A stretch of DNA of 38,351 nucleotides, taken from positions 1 to 38,351 of the IMG/VR virus record IMGVR_UViG_3300031759_000072. One strand, given 5' to 3'. Both the position numbers and the translations under genes were made by a program. Below, piece after piece: positions 29,387 through 38,333 of this stretch. Below the pieces are notes generated by a model. It made no database searches. It was not told the origin of the DNA and saw nothing but the letters and a program-made list of their open reading frames with translations. This DNA is from a virus. Within the stretch, counting starts at the first letter, position 1. Each line of letters starts with the position of its first letter.

Positions 29387-30255
29387 CTGAATACCTCAGT
29401 TATCACCGTCAATCCTCACTAGCGGGGGATATTGACCCCCAAAACGATTGTTTACAGTACGTTGCCAACAGATTTGAGCTAAATATGGAACAGCGCTACT
29501 GGTTAGCATTTTTGTACGGAATTTGTGATTGCTCCCCAACGGTCTATTACATCTACAACGAATTTCCTGATTACAATACTGTAAACATTGACAGGCTTGA
29601 GAAATGGTGGAAAACAAACAAATACCGATTGGTGTTCGGAACTGACAGACAGCGAGTGAGGAGCAACGACCAGTTTGTACAATCATTCATTTCTTATCGT
29701 CAAATTGTGGGTAAAAATCAAGAAAACCATTTTAATGCGTTTAAAAAACAAGACCCCAAAGCTACCTATGCCAATGCGTTCGAAAGCATGTCTGACGTGT
29801 TTTCCTTTGGTCGGTTCACCATGTTTATTTATTTGGAAATGGTGTCGGTGCTTACTAACTGCAAAATGATACCGATTGATCTTGACTTAAAGAACGCTGA
29901 GAGCTGTCGCAACGGGTTAGCATTAGCATTAGACCGAAAAGACCTATTCACGCACGTTGTAGACAAAAAGTTAACAAAAGACGATTATCAAGACCTAAAT
30001 ACGGGATTGCTAAAGATAATTGACGAAATAGAAAAACTCACAATAAATCACAAAAACCTTTTTGCAATAGAAACTACTTTATGCGCTTACAAAAAAGCAA
30101 AGCTGGGTAAACGCTACATTGGGTACTACATAGACGAAAACAGGGAAGAAATAGAAAAAATGAGTAAAAACGTACCCCAAGGCGTAGATTGGAGCGTATT
30201 GTGGGATTTTAGAAAGTCTAATTACGACAAAAAGTACTTGAAAGAGCTAACATGA
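29374..30255 (+). CDS. Amino acid:DNA transferase-like protein (AADT/ADDT)
   Basis: A 293-residue helical protein. Blocks LNMEQRYWLAFLYGICDCSP, then TVYYIYNEFPDYNTVN, WWKTNKYRLVFGTDRQ, FGRFTMFIYLEMV and NAESCRNGLALALDRKD (174-190) fit what I recall of the phage amino acid:DNA transferase family, related to alpha-glutamyl/putrescinyl thymine pyrophosphorylases with a DNA-glycosylase-like fold. These displace the pyrophosphate on activated 5-hydroxymethyluracil in DNA with an amino acid. The gene overlaps the amidotransferase by 13 bases and the dioxygenase by ATGA. Identification is from memory of conserved blocks. Confidence 0.75.
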   Translation: MDGLTEYLSYHRQSSLAGDIDPQNDCLQYVANRFELNMEQRYWLAFLYGICDCSPTVYYIYNEFPDYNTVNIDRLEKWWKTNKYRLVFGTDRQRVRSNDQFVQSFISYRQIVGKNQENHFNAFKKQDPKATYANAFESMSDVFSFGRFTMFIYLEMVSVLTNCKMIPIDLDLKNAESCRNGLALALDRKDLFTHVVDKKLTKDDYQDLNTGLLKIIDEIEKLTINHKNLFAIETTLCAYKKAKLGKRYIGYYIDENREEIEKMSKNVPQGVDWSVLWDFRKSNYDKKYLKELT

Positions 30256-31034
30256 AACGTGTAGACCTTATCAAGATTGAACATAACGTCAAAATCGGGG
30301 ATGTTTGTGGTCATATCGAGCCAAATGTCACGGAAGACAGCATTTTTTACGCAGACGGTGAACCCGTAGGCTTACACATCAAAGAAATCAAGGGAAAGCT
30401 CAAACAGCTGGTGGACGTAGCAAACGCAGAGCTACTAAGCGACAGAGTGCCAAAATCACCGATGAATCGTACTTCAGGAGAACAAGGAACAACCGAAAAG
30501 GTACAGCAATACAGCGCAATAATTGGTTCTACCCCGCCAAGACCGCATATGAAACGTCCTTATCCGTCTTTATCAAGCCTACATTCAGTTCAATCAGCTC
30601 AAACTTTCATCAAAGCAATGCTATTAGCTTGTAAGGAATCTGAAGAACTGATACGGGAAATAACACCGAGCATATTTGACGCTCAACTCGCCATCATTAA
30701 CGAAAAAGTACCACCAAAGTTCCGATTTGGCAGATTATTTACGTCAAGCATTTCAAATTTCAACATTCCAGCACCATTCCATAGGGATGCGGGTAACTTA
30801 GAGGGATGCGTCAACGTAATCATCGCAAAGAAAAAAAACGCACGTGGGGGAAACACAACCGTACCAGATTACGGGGCAACAGTTGACAGCAGAGACAATT
30901 CAATGTTAGTCTACCCAGCATGGCGAAACGTACACGGAGTCACACCGATTGTGCCAACTCAAGAGGGAGGATACCGAAACAGTCTTGTTTTTTATCCCCT
31001 AAAAGCATTCAACAACTACTGGGACGAAAAGTAA
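30252..31034 (+). CDS. TET/JBP-like 2-oxoglutarate/Fe(II) dioxygenase
   Basis: A 260-residue protein whose C-terminal 100 residues form the oxygenase core: PFHRDAGNLEGCVNVI holds the Fe ligands H177 and D179, RNVHGVTPI holds H228, and YRNSLVFYPL places R242 to bind 2-oxoglutarate, 14 residues after the distal His. HxD-GN, an internal GG, and HGV-P followed by R-S-VFY are the pattern of the TET/JBP family that hydroxylates 5-methylpyrimidines in DNA. The N-terminal 150 residues are less conserved. It closes the modification run and lies 19 bases before the terminase small subunit. Substrate (thymine or 5-methylcytosine) is not fixed by sequence. Confidence 0.8.
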   Translation: MKRVDLIKIEHNVKIGDVCGHIEPNVTEDSIFYADGEPVGLHIKEIKGKLKQLVDVANAELLSDRVPKSPMNRTSGEQGTTEKVQQYSAIIGSTPPRPHMKRPYPSLSSLHSVQSAQTFIKAMLLACKESEELIREITPSIFDAQLAIINEKVPPKFRFGRLFTSSISNFNIPAPFHRDAGNLEGCVNVIIAKKKNARGGNTTVPDYGATVDSRDNSMLVYPAWRNVHGVTPIVPTQEGGYRNSLVFYPLKAFNNYWDEK

Positions 31035-31053
31035 CTATTTCCCCTTAATAAAA

Positions 31054-31392
31054 ATGCCCGCACTTCACGTACCTACTGACAACGATAGAAAGCAAGTCGA
31101 AATATCGGCTGGACTTGGTTTGCCTCACGAACAAATCGGGGCGCTTATTGGCATAGACGACAAAACCCTACGCAAACATTACCGACAACAGTTGGATATT
31201 GGTAAGGCTAAGTCAAGTGCCGCTATTGCTAGATCACTTTACAACAAAGCAATGGGCGGGGATACAACAGCAATGATTTGGTGGACAAAAGCACAAATGC
31301 GCTGGTCTGAGACGGTCAAGAACGAAGTAACAGGCGCTGATGGCGAACCGTTCGACATTCAGATTACCTTTGTAAAGCCAAAAGATGAGTGA
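31054..31392 (+). CDS. Terminase small subunit (HTH, DNA recognition)
   Basis: A 112-residue protein with an N-terminal helix-turn-helix (LGLPHEQIGALIGIDDKTLRKHY) and a helical oligomerisation part (IARSLYNKAMGGDTTAMIWWTKAQMRW), common to small terminase subunits of this type. It overlaps the large subunit by 8 bases. No good ribosome site precedes ATG 31054; the leader is AATAAAA, so expression may depend on coupling to the dioxygenase gene 19 bases away. It selects the viral DNA for packaging. Confidence 0.85.
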   Translation: MPALHVPTDNDRKQVEISAGLGLPHEQIGALIGIDDKTLRKHYRQQLDIGKAKSSAAIARSLYNKAMGGDTTAMIWWTKAQMRWSETVKNEVTGADGEPFDIQITFVKPKDE

Positions 31393-32692
31393 AGTAGTCG
31401 AATACGACAAAGACGTTATTGGCAGAACACTCGCCAAGATTGAATTTCCTTTAAAGCTGGAATGCTTATTCAACCCAGCTCAAGCACGTTACAGGGTACT
31501 TTGGGGTGGTAGGGGCGCATCTAAGTCTTGGAACGTAGCAAGGGCACTTCTCATCAAGGGATACAAGAAACAGCTGAGAATACTCTGCGCCCGTGAATAT
31601 CAAACATCCATTCGAGATTCTGTGCATAAGCTGTTGAGCGATCAAATCATAGCTATGAACATGGAATCGTTCTATGAGATTACTCAAAACAGCATTAGAG
31701 GGCTAAATGGCACGGAGTTTGCCTTTGTTGGTCTCAAGAACAACGTAGCAAACGTAAAATCATATGAAGGCATCGACATTTGTTGGGTTGAGGAGGCGCA
31801 AAGCGTTTCAAAGTTCAGCTACAACGTGCTCATACCAACAATTCGTAAAGAAAATAGCGAGATATGGATAACGTTCAACCCTGAGCTGGAGACGGATGAA
31901 ACATATCAGCGCTGGGTAATTAGCCCACCCGATGGCGCTGTCGTACAAAAAATCAACTGGAGCGACAATCCATGGTTTCCAGAGGTGCTAAAACTTGAGA
32001 AAGATGCACTCAAAGCACGTGACCTTGAAGCGTACAACACGGTTTGGGAAGGCGTTTGTCGTCAAACAGTTGACGGGGCTATATTTGCAAAAGAGCTACA
32101 GATGGCAGAATTGGACGGACGCATTACACGTGTGCCTTATGATGCGACCAAACCCGTTCATGCGATATTCGATTTGGGTTGGAGTGACGCAACAGCTATA
32201 TGGCTACTTCAGTTCATTGGCATGGAAACAAGGATAATTCGGTACATAGAAAACAGCCAACAAACCATTAGTTGGTATTTGTCTCAATTACAAACATTCG
32301 GGTATGTATATGACACACTTTGGTTGCCTCATGACGCTGAGAACAAAACGTTGGCTGGAAATGGTCGCAGTATTGAAGAAATTGTCCGAGCTTCAGGCTA
32401 CAAAACCCGTATAGTGCCAAGAGTGCCTGTTGTAGATTCAATCAATGCCGCCCGTACGATATTTCCAAATTGTTATTTTGATAGAGAAAATACGCATCAA
32501 GGGTTACAATGCCTCAGACATTATCGCTATGAGGTAGACCCTGAGACGGGAATGTTTAGCAAAACGCCTCTACACGATCAATACAGTCATGGTGCTGATG
32601 CCTTTAGGTATATTGGGCTGATGATAAACGAACCTAAAAAACCTATTAGACAAAAAGCAACGATGCAAATACCTACAAGTTGGATGGGATGA
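31385..32692 (+). CDS. Terminase large subunit
   Basis: The 435-residue packaging motor. ATPase: Walker A-like GGRGASKS (41-48), Walker B DICWVEEA with catalytic E136/E137, coupling TFNPELETD at 163-171. Nuclease: acidic residues D263 (HAIFDLGWSD), D317 (LPHDAEN) and D405 (SHGADAFRY). This is the Terminase_3/PBSX-type arrangement and the length is normal. It overlaps its small subunit and is followed by the portal gene. Confidence 0.93.
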   Translation: MSEVVEYDKDVIGRTLAKIEFPLKLECLFNPAQARYRVLWGGRGASKSWNVARALLIKGYKKQLRILCAREYQTSIRDSVHKLLSDQIIAMNMESFYEITQNSIRGLNGTEFAFVGLKNNVANVKSYEGIDICWVEEAQSVSKFSYNVLIPTIRKENSEIWITFNPELETDETYQRWVISPPDGAVVQKINWSDNPWFPEVLKLEKDALKARDLEAYNTVWEGVCRQTVDGAIFAKELQMAELDGRITRVPYDATKPVHAIFDLGWSDATAIWLLQFIGMETRIIRYIENSQQTISWYLSQLQTFGYVYDTLWLPHDAENKTLAGNGRSIEEIVRASGYKTRIVPRVPVVDSINAARTIFPNCYFDRENTHQGLQCLRHYRYEVDPETGMFSKTPLHDQYSHGADAFRYIGLMINEPKKPIRQKATMQIPTSWMG

Positions 32693-32694
32693 TT

Positions 32695-34809
32695 ATGGCA
32701 AGTACATACACAGCTGAAGAATTTGATGAGCGTATAACAGAAGCGCAAGAGTATCTTAGACTTGCTTCAGACGCTGATTCCAACAACCGTCAAGAGGCGC
32801 TTGAAGACCTAAAATTTGCCGCTGGAGACCAATGGCCTGTCGAGATTCAGAACAGTCGTACATTGGAAGCAAGACCTTGCCTAACAATCAACAAGATTGA
32901 CCCCAACGTAAGGCAGATTACCAATCAAATTCGTCAGCAAAAACCCCGTATGAAATGCCACGGGATGAACAACGATTCAGACAAAAAGGTTGCAGACATT
33001 ATTTCAGGAATATTCAGGCATATTGAAGTTCAATCTGACGCTGACCAAGCCTATGACAACGCCAATGACTTTCAAGTACGCATGGGCTGGGGTTATTGGA
33101 GGATTGTTACCGATTACATTAGGGAAGATTCGTTTGACCAAGACATCTACATCAAGCAAATTACAAACCCTTTCACAGTCTATTTTGACCCAAATAGCGT
33201 AATGCCCGATGGTTCAGACGCTGAAAAGTGCATGATTACAGAGGTAATCTCAAAAGACGTATTCAGGTCTATGTATCCTGGGGCGGCAACAGATGGTGCG
33301 GGATTTAACACTAGGGGTACGGGTGATTCAAACCCTGATTGGGTGATGCGTGAGGATATACGCATTGCTGAATACTTTTATACCAAGCGTGAACAAGTCA
33401 AATTGTTACTATTGGCTGATGGACAAAAGTTTTATGAAGACAAATTGCCTAAAGAATTAAAGCCTTACGTTGTCGATTCAAGGGATACATTACGTAAAAC
33501 AATTCATTGGTGCAAACTAACAGGAATGGAAATACTTGAGGAAGGCGTTTGGGCTGGTAAATACATTCCAATCATTCCCGTGTACGGTCAACAGCTGATA
33601 GTTGAGAACAAGCGCAAAAAGTACGGGCTAGTCAGAATGGCTAAAGACCCCCAGCGCATGTACAACTTTTGGACAACTGCGCTAACAGAATCAGTAGCAC
33701 TCGCACCTAAAGCAAAATGGTTACTTGCTGAAGGACAAGACGAAGGGCACACAGAAGAATGGGCAAACGCCAATATTAAAGCGTACCCAGTATTGCGCTA
33801 CAAGCAGAAAGACATTGACGGAATGCCCGCCCCACCGCCAATTCGTCAACAACCTGAGCCACCACCAACAGGCGTTATGGGTGCGATGGAGGTCATTAAC
33901 AATGATCTGAAGAATGTTTTGGGCGTATTTGACCCAAATCAGCTACCAACAGGCAACATTTCAGGAAAAGCGTTACAAGGTCAGCAACAGCAGATCGACA
34001 TGACAAATTTCCATTATTACGACAATTTCACAAGGTCGTTGCGCTGGACGGGTAAGGTAATATTGGATTTAATCCCCAAAATTTACGACAAAGAGCGTGT
34101 TGTACGCATCATTGGTGAAGACGGCAAACCCGATTTGGTTACGGTAAATCAAAGAGGTCAGGACGAAAATGGCATCGAAAAAGTGCTAAACGATGTCACC
34201 GTGGGTGAATATGACGTTGTGATGGATACTGGTCCAGGGTTCAACTCTAAACGCCAGGAAGGTGCGGAAATGATGATGGGTCTTTTCACGGCTGACCCCG
34301 CATTGCTTCAAACTGCTGGTGATTTGCTGTTCCGCAACATGGATTTTCCTGGGTCTGACATCATCGCAGACCGTCTTGCCGCCGCAAATCCATTGGCTCA
34401 GATTGATGACAAGTCTAACGTGCCGCCTCAAGTACAAATGCAACTGGCTCAAAGTCAGCAGACAATTCAACAGCTACAACAGCAACTTCAGGCTATGCAA
34501 ATGAACCTAAAATACGGTTTAAGCGTCAAGCAGATGCAAGAACAAGCTGAAACAAGCAGAGAATTGATGCGTCAAACCAACAAAGCGCATGAAGTAGAAA
34601 CAATGGCGCAAGTCAAAGTTGACGACCAAAATACCCGTGCTACTACGGCTCAAAACAAAATTGAAATCGAGGCATTCACAGATTTGCTGTTACATCACAT
34701 GGATACAAGGCGTTTGGAGCAAAAGCTCAAAATGGAAAATGAACAACAAGCAAAAAATGAAAAGAAAGCAAACAAAGATGTTGAGGCAAATCAACCTCAA
34801 AACGCTTGA
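32695..34809 (+). CDS. Portal protein, P22 gp1-like
   Basis: A 704-residue product, close to 725 in P22. I take ATG 32695, five bases after GGGA; an ATG at 32689 overlapping the terminase stop is possible. The body starts EEFDERITEAQEYLRLASDA and has the family blocks ARPCLTINKIDPNVRQITNQ and GWGYWRIVTDY, then PFTVYFDPNS. A Gln-rich coiled coil near the C-terminus (QTIQQLQQQLQAMQ) continues into charged helices comparable to the long barrel of P22 gp1. The dodecamer is the DNA entry and exit channel. Confidence 0.9.
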   Translation: MASTYTAEEFDERITEAQEYLRLASDADSNNRQEALEDLKFAAGDQWPVEIQNSRTLEARPCLTINKIDPNVRQITNQIRQQKPRMKCHGMNNDSDKKVADIISGIFRHIEVQSDADQAYDNANDFQVRMGWGYWRIVTDYIREDSFDQDIYIKQITNPFTVYFDPNSVMPDGSDAEKCMITEVISKDVFRSMYPGAATDGAGFNTRGTGDSNPDWVMREDIRIAEYFYTKREQVKLLLLADGQKFYEDKLPKELKPYVVDSRDTLRKTIHWCKLTGMEILEEGVWAGKYIPIIPVYGQQLIVENKRKKYGLVRMAKDPQRMYNFWTTALTESVALAPKAKWLLAEGQDEGHTEEWANANIKAYPVLRYKQKDIDGMPAPPPIRQQPEPPPTGVMGAMEVINNDLKNVLGVFDPNQLPTGNISGKALQGQQQQIDMTNFHYYDNFTRSLRWTGKVILDLIPKIYDKERVVRIIGEDGKPDLVTVNQRGQDENGIEKVLNDVTVGEYDVVMDTGPGFNSKRQEGAEMMMGLFTADPALLQTAGDLLFRNMDFPGSDIIADRLAAANPLAQIDDKSNVPPQVQMQLAQSQQTIQQLQQQLQAMQMNLKYGLSVKQMQEQAETSRELMRQTNKAHEVETMAQVKVDDQNTRATTAQNKIEIEAFTDLLLHHMDTRRLEQKLKMENEQQAKNEKKANKDVEANQPQNA

Positions 34810-34834
34810 CGCTTGAGTAATTTCGGGTTATATT
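34806..34834 (+). promoter_or_regulatory. Promoter of the scaffold-coat operon
   Basis: TTGACG (34806-34811), exactly 17 bases, TATATT (34829-34834), each 5/6 to the sigma-70 consensus. The -35 box overlaps the portal stop codon. Transcription would begin at about 34841, in front of the hairpin. Confidence 0.65.
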
Positions 34835-34847
34835 GCCCTAAACCTTA

Positions 34848-34864
34848 CTGGTGAGGCACACCAG
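34848..34864 (+). other. Hairpin in the 5' leader of the scaffold mRNA
   Basis: CTGGTG and CACCAG pair perfectly around AGGCA, immediately after the predicted transcription start. A 5' stem of this type can protect a mRNA from decay and would suit a highly expressed capsid message. Confidence 0.5.
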
Positions 34865-34888
34865 CACAAAATCGGAGCTTGAGAAATC

Positions 34889-35788
34889 ATGGCTGATAGA
34901 GAAGCAAGTAATGTAATCACCAGCGAAAATTCAGGTGAGTTTTATGCCAATAAACTTGGTTTAGCAACTGAAGCGTCTACTGAGGCTGTTGTCGAGAATA
35001 CTCCAACAGAGCCAGTAGACACAAATCAGGCGAGTGAACCAAAGGCAGATGATGAGCCTAAAACGACAGAGGATGGAAAGCCCAACCCCAAAGTCAAAAT
35101 GCGGTTTGATGAGGTAACTAAAGCCAGAGATATGGCACGTCAGGAAGCTGAACGTGAGCGTCAAAGGGCTAGTGATCTTGAAAAGCAGATTGAGGAACTG
35201 AAAAAAGCCAATAGTCCCACACAGACTTTTGACACAGACGCAGAACCTCAACCATCACAATTTGCAGATGCGTTTGAATACGCAAAAGCGCTGAGTGAAT
35301 GGTCTGCTGAAAATGCTGTGAAGCAAATGAAACGGTCTGAAGCAGAGGCAAAGATTGCCGCTGAACGTGCAACAGTAATTGAAGCATGGCAAAAGCGACA
35401 AACAGAGGCTAAAGCTGAGATACCCGATTATGAAGATGTAATTTCATCCTCAGAATTGACGGTAAGTGACCAAGTAAGGGATGCAATCATTGAGAGTGAT
35501 GTTGGACCAAGAATCTTATATCACCTTGCTGAAAACCCTGAAGTTGCTGAAGCATTGTCCAAGAAGTCCGTAACAGCCGCATTGAGAGAAATTGGTAGAT
35601 TGGAAGCACGGTTTGAACGTAAGGACGAACCCACAAAGCCTGTCGCAACAAAATCGAACGCACCCGCACCGATTAAACCATTGAAAGCGAGTTCAACCGT
35701 AGCTGATGTAAGAGTTGATTCAAACGGTCAATTCCACGGTACATATCAGCAATGGAAAGAATCACGCAGAGCTGGTAAGATCAAGTAA
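34889..35788 (+). CDS. Scaffolding protein
   Basis: A 299-residue, acidic, helical protein without Cys. N-terminal half is Glu/Thr/Pro-rich and disordered, the middle a coiled coil (ARDMARQEAERERQRASDLE), and the C-terminus basic (QWKESRRAGKIK) as in P22 gp8, whose C-terminal helix-loop-helix binds coat. P22 gp8 is 303 residues. It lies between portal and coat and starts behind GGAGCTTGAG. Scaffold directs procapsid assembly and leaves before DNA enters. Confidence 0.88.
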   Translation: MADREASNVITSENSGEFYANKLGLATEASTEAVVENTPTEPVDTNQASEPKADDEPKTTEDGKPNPKVKMRFDEVTKARDMARQEAERERQRASDLEKQIEELKKANSPTQTFDTDAEPQPSQFADAFEYAKALSEWSAENAVKQMKRSEAEAKIAAERATVIEAWQKRQTEAKAEIPDYEDVISSSELTVSDQVRDAIIESDVGPRILYHLAENPEVAEALSKKSVTAALREIGRLEARFERKDEPTKPVATKSNAPAPIKPLKASSTVADVRVDSNGQFHGTYQQWKESRRAGKIK

Positions 35789-35820
35789 CGGTAACAAACA
35801 ATTTTTCATAGGAAATAATC

Positions 35821-37068
35821 ATGTCAAATAATTTATTGACGATATCGAAAATCACCAATGAAGCACTCATGGTGCTAGAAAACGAGTTGACCTTTACATC
35901 AGAGGTCGACAGAAATTACGATGACCAGTTTGCGGTTGTCGGGGCAAAGATTGGTAATACTGTGAACGTCCGCAGACCTGGTCGTTTTATTGGTACTACT
36001 GGTCCAGCGCTTAATGTAGAAGACTTCAACGAAACAAGCGTACCTGTCACACTCTCCACGCAATTCCACGTAGACACGCAATTTACTACACAAGACCTTG
36101 CATTATCTTTAGATATGTTTAGTGATCGTGTATTGAAACCAGCTGTTGCCGCTATTGCTAACAAGATTGACAGAGACGGTTTGAATACTGCGTTGTACAA
36201 CACAGCTAATATCGTTGGTGTTGCTGGTACGCCCCCAACAGGATTGATTACATTCCTGACAGCGGGTGCTTATCTTGACGCTGAAGGCGCACCACGTGAT
36301 GGCAGACGTTCTTGTATTATCGAACCCTTTACAAGCGCAACAATCGTTGACAGCTTAAAAGGTTTGTTCGTGCCACAAGAAGCGATCGGTGAGCAATACC
36401 GCAAGGGGCTGATGGGCAGGGACAGCGCAGGGGTAAATTGGAAATTAGACCAAAACGTTGTGTCACAAACTTTTGGTTCTTACTCAGGCGTTTCACTCCA
36501 AACCAACACAACAACTTTCACGGGTTCGTTGACAAGTGGCTGGTCACAATTTTCCACAATCACAATCAACACAGCGTCTAGCACAGCTACATTGAATGCT
36601 GGTGATGTGATTCAGATTGCTGGTGTATATGCGACCAACCCACAAAACCGTCAAGCATACGGTTCAGGCAAACTACGCAACTTTGTTGTTATGAGTACAA
36701 CTTCTGTTGGTACAGGCGGTGCTTCTGTTCAGGTTTCTCCAGCAATTATCACTGGCGGTCAATTCCAAAACAGTATCATCATCGGTTCAACTTCTACAAC
36801 AGCGGCAATTACTCCATTCAACAACACAGGTACTTTGTCTCCACAAAATATCATGATGCACCGCAATGCGTTCACGCTTGCAGTAGCTGACCTTGAGTTG
36901 CCTGAAGGCGTACATTTCGCTGGTCGTGCTAGTGATAAAGAAGTCGGTTTGTCAATGCGTGTAGTACGTCAGTACACAATTAACAACGATTCAATCCCAA
37001 CACGTCTTGATGTGCTGTATGGATGGGCACCACTCTATCCTGAGTTGTCTTGCCGTATTGCCGCTTAA
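35821..37068 (+). CDS. Major capsid protein (second copy, terminal redundancy)
   Basis: Identical in sequence to the coat gene at 239-1486; it is the same gene seen at the other end of the contig, not a genomic duplication. This copy shows the intact upstream context (scaffold, 32-base gap, AGGA site). Confidence 0.92.
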   Translation: MSNNLLTISKITNEALMVLENELTFTSEVDRNYDDQFAVVGAKIGNTVNVRRPGRFIGTTGPALNVEDFNETSVPVTLSTQFHVDTQFTTQDLALSLDMFSDRVLKPAVAAIANKIDRDGLNTALYNTANIVGVAGTPPTGLITFLTAGAYLDAEGAPRDGRRSCIIEPFTSATIVDSLKGLFVPQEAIGEQYRKGLMGRDSAGVNWKLDQNVVSQTFGSYSGVSLQTNTTTFTGSLTSGWSQFSTITINTASSTATLNAGDVIQIAGVYATNPQNRQAYGSGKLRNFVVMSTTSVGTGGASVQVSPAIITGGQFQNSIIIGSTSTTAAITPFNNTGTLSPQNIMMHRNAFTLAVADLELPEGVHFAGRASDKEVGLSMRVVRQYTINNDSIPTRLDVLYGWAPLYPELSCRIAA

Positions 37069-37089
37069 TCAACCTAAAGGAAATACAAA

Positions 37090-37536
37090 ATGAGTAATCC
37101 AGGACCAGCAACCACAGTATCGGCTCACCCAAGTAATGTCACAACGAATCAAGCGTTGCGTCTTATCGGTGTAGCCAAAGGCGTTAACCTTAATGCTGTA
37201 GCATTTACGCCAGTACCAGTTGTTAACTCAACTGCTTATTTGCCAAAAGAAATGATTGTTACCAACGTGAATAACGCTGGTGCGGTTGTATCTTTGTCAA
37301 CAACAACAGCTTTAGGTATAACAACTACAAACGCTGGTTCACCATCCAGTTTGTTTGGAGCGCTGACAACTGCTCAAATCTCAGCACTTTCAACATCCGT
37401 GTTGGGAACTGCTTATGTTGATTCAAGCTCAACTAGCTTGTCTTATCAAAACCAAACTTTATACGTTGATGTAACAACTGCGTCAGGCGCAACTGGTACA
37501 GGCGATGTATATGTGTATGGTTACGATTTCAGCTAA
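37090..37536 (+). CDS. Putative decoration-like protein (second copy)
   Basis: Same gene as at 1508-1954, repeated through the terminal redundancy; no base difference noticed. Confidence 0.55.
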   Translation: MSNPGPATTVSAHPSNVTTNQALRLIGVAKGVNLNAVAFTPVPVVNSTAYLPKEMIVTNVNNAGAVVSLSTTTALGITTTNAGSPSSLFGALTTAQISALSTSVLGTAYVDSSSTSLSYQNQTLYVDVTTASGATGTGDVYVYGYDFS

Positions 37537-37559
37537 TCGGGGCTGACACCATAGGAGAA

Positions 37560-37587
37560 GTCACCCCCAAAAAGGGTGGCTTTTTTT
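37560..37587 (+). terminator. Intrinsic terminator (second copy)
   Basis: Second view of the terminator at 1978-2005, with stem GTCACCC / GGGTGGC and seven T residues. Confidence 0.9.
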
Positions 37588-37629
37588 ACATTTAACAGTA
37601 CAATTTAATCGTTTTTCAAAGGAAAAATT

Positions 37630-37968
37630 ATGTCATCTACAACCGTTGCCCGTGGTAATGCTCACGAGACTTTTTACATTGCCCCAAACATCACCCCAGC
37701 TTCATTAACAACATCGTCTGTTAGTTCACTTCAAACTTTCCCTATTGCTGGTTTGCAAACAACTGATATTGTGTCTTTTCAACAATATCAAGGTAACCAA
37801 ACTTCCAACATTGCAATAACAAATGTTGATGTTGCTACAGCTGGTGTTTTGACTGTTCAATTTCAAAATATTTCAGGTGCGGCAACTGCTATTCAACCAG
37901 CCGCAGGGGTTTATCAATTTCAAGTTGTTCGTGTTGAAGGTTATCCACAAGCTACTAATGGAGCTTAA
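37630..37968 (+). CDS. Hypothetical structural protein, 112 aa (second copy)
   Basis: Same gene as at 2048-2386, repeated through the terminal redundancy. Confidence 0.6.
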   Translation: MSSTTVARGNAHETFYIAPNITPASLTTSSVSSLQTFPIAGLQTTDIVSFQQYQGNQTSNIAITNVDVATAGVLTVQFQNISGAATAIQPAAGVYQFQVVRVEGYPQATNGA

Positions 37969-37970
37969 TT

Positions 37971-38333
37971 ATGGCAAACACAAGCGTATTTAGACCAGTC
38001 GGTTTATCTTATGCTGTTGCTGTTTCAACAACCGCATCAACTGCTTTGACCGTAACCCCAGCGGGTAACGATCAGATCAATTATTGCGGTTTTTTAAATA
38101 CATCTGCTAATCCTATTGCTTTGACAATAGCAGAAGCAAATGCTTTAAATTCGTTGACTGCTCCAGCCGCAGTACTTCCAACAGCTGGAAGCCCAACTAA
38201 CACGGTAATTTTAGGCGTTGCTATGACTTCTCCAATGGTAATTGCAGTACCCCCCAACGGGTTCTCAATGTCAGCCATTACAAGTACAGGCACAACAACG
38301 CTTTACGTTACCCCAATGGCAGACCAATCATGA
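37971..38333 (+). CDS. Hypothetical structural protein, 120 aa (second, variant copy)
   Basis: Encodes exactly the same protein as 2389-2751 although the DNA differs at 38195, 38231, 38285 and 38324. All four are third-position changes (Pro, Ser, Ser, Asp codons). Confidence 0.65.
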   Translation: MANTSVFRPVGLSYAVAVSTTASTALTVTPAGNDQINYCGFLNTSANPIALTIAEANALNSLTAPAAVLPTAGSPTNTVILGVAMTSPMVIAVPPNGFSMSAITSTGTTTLYVTPMADQS

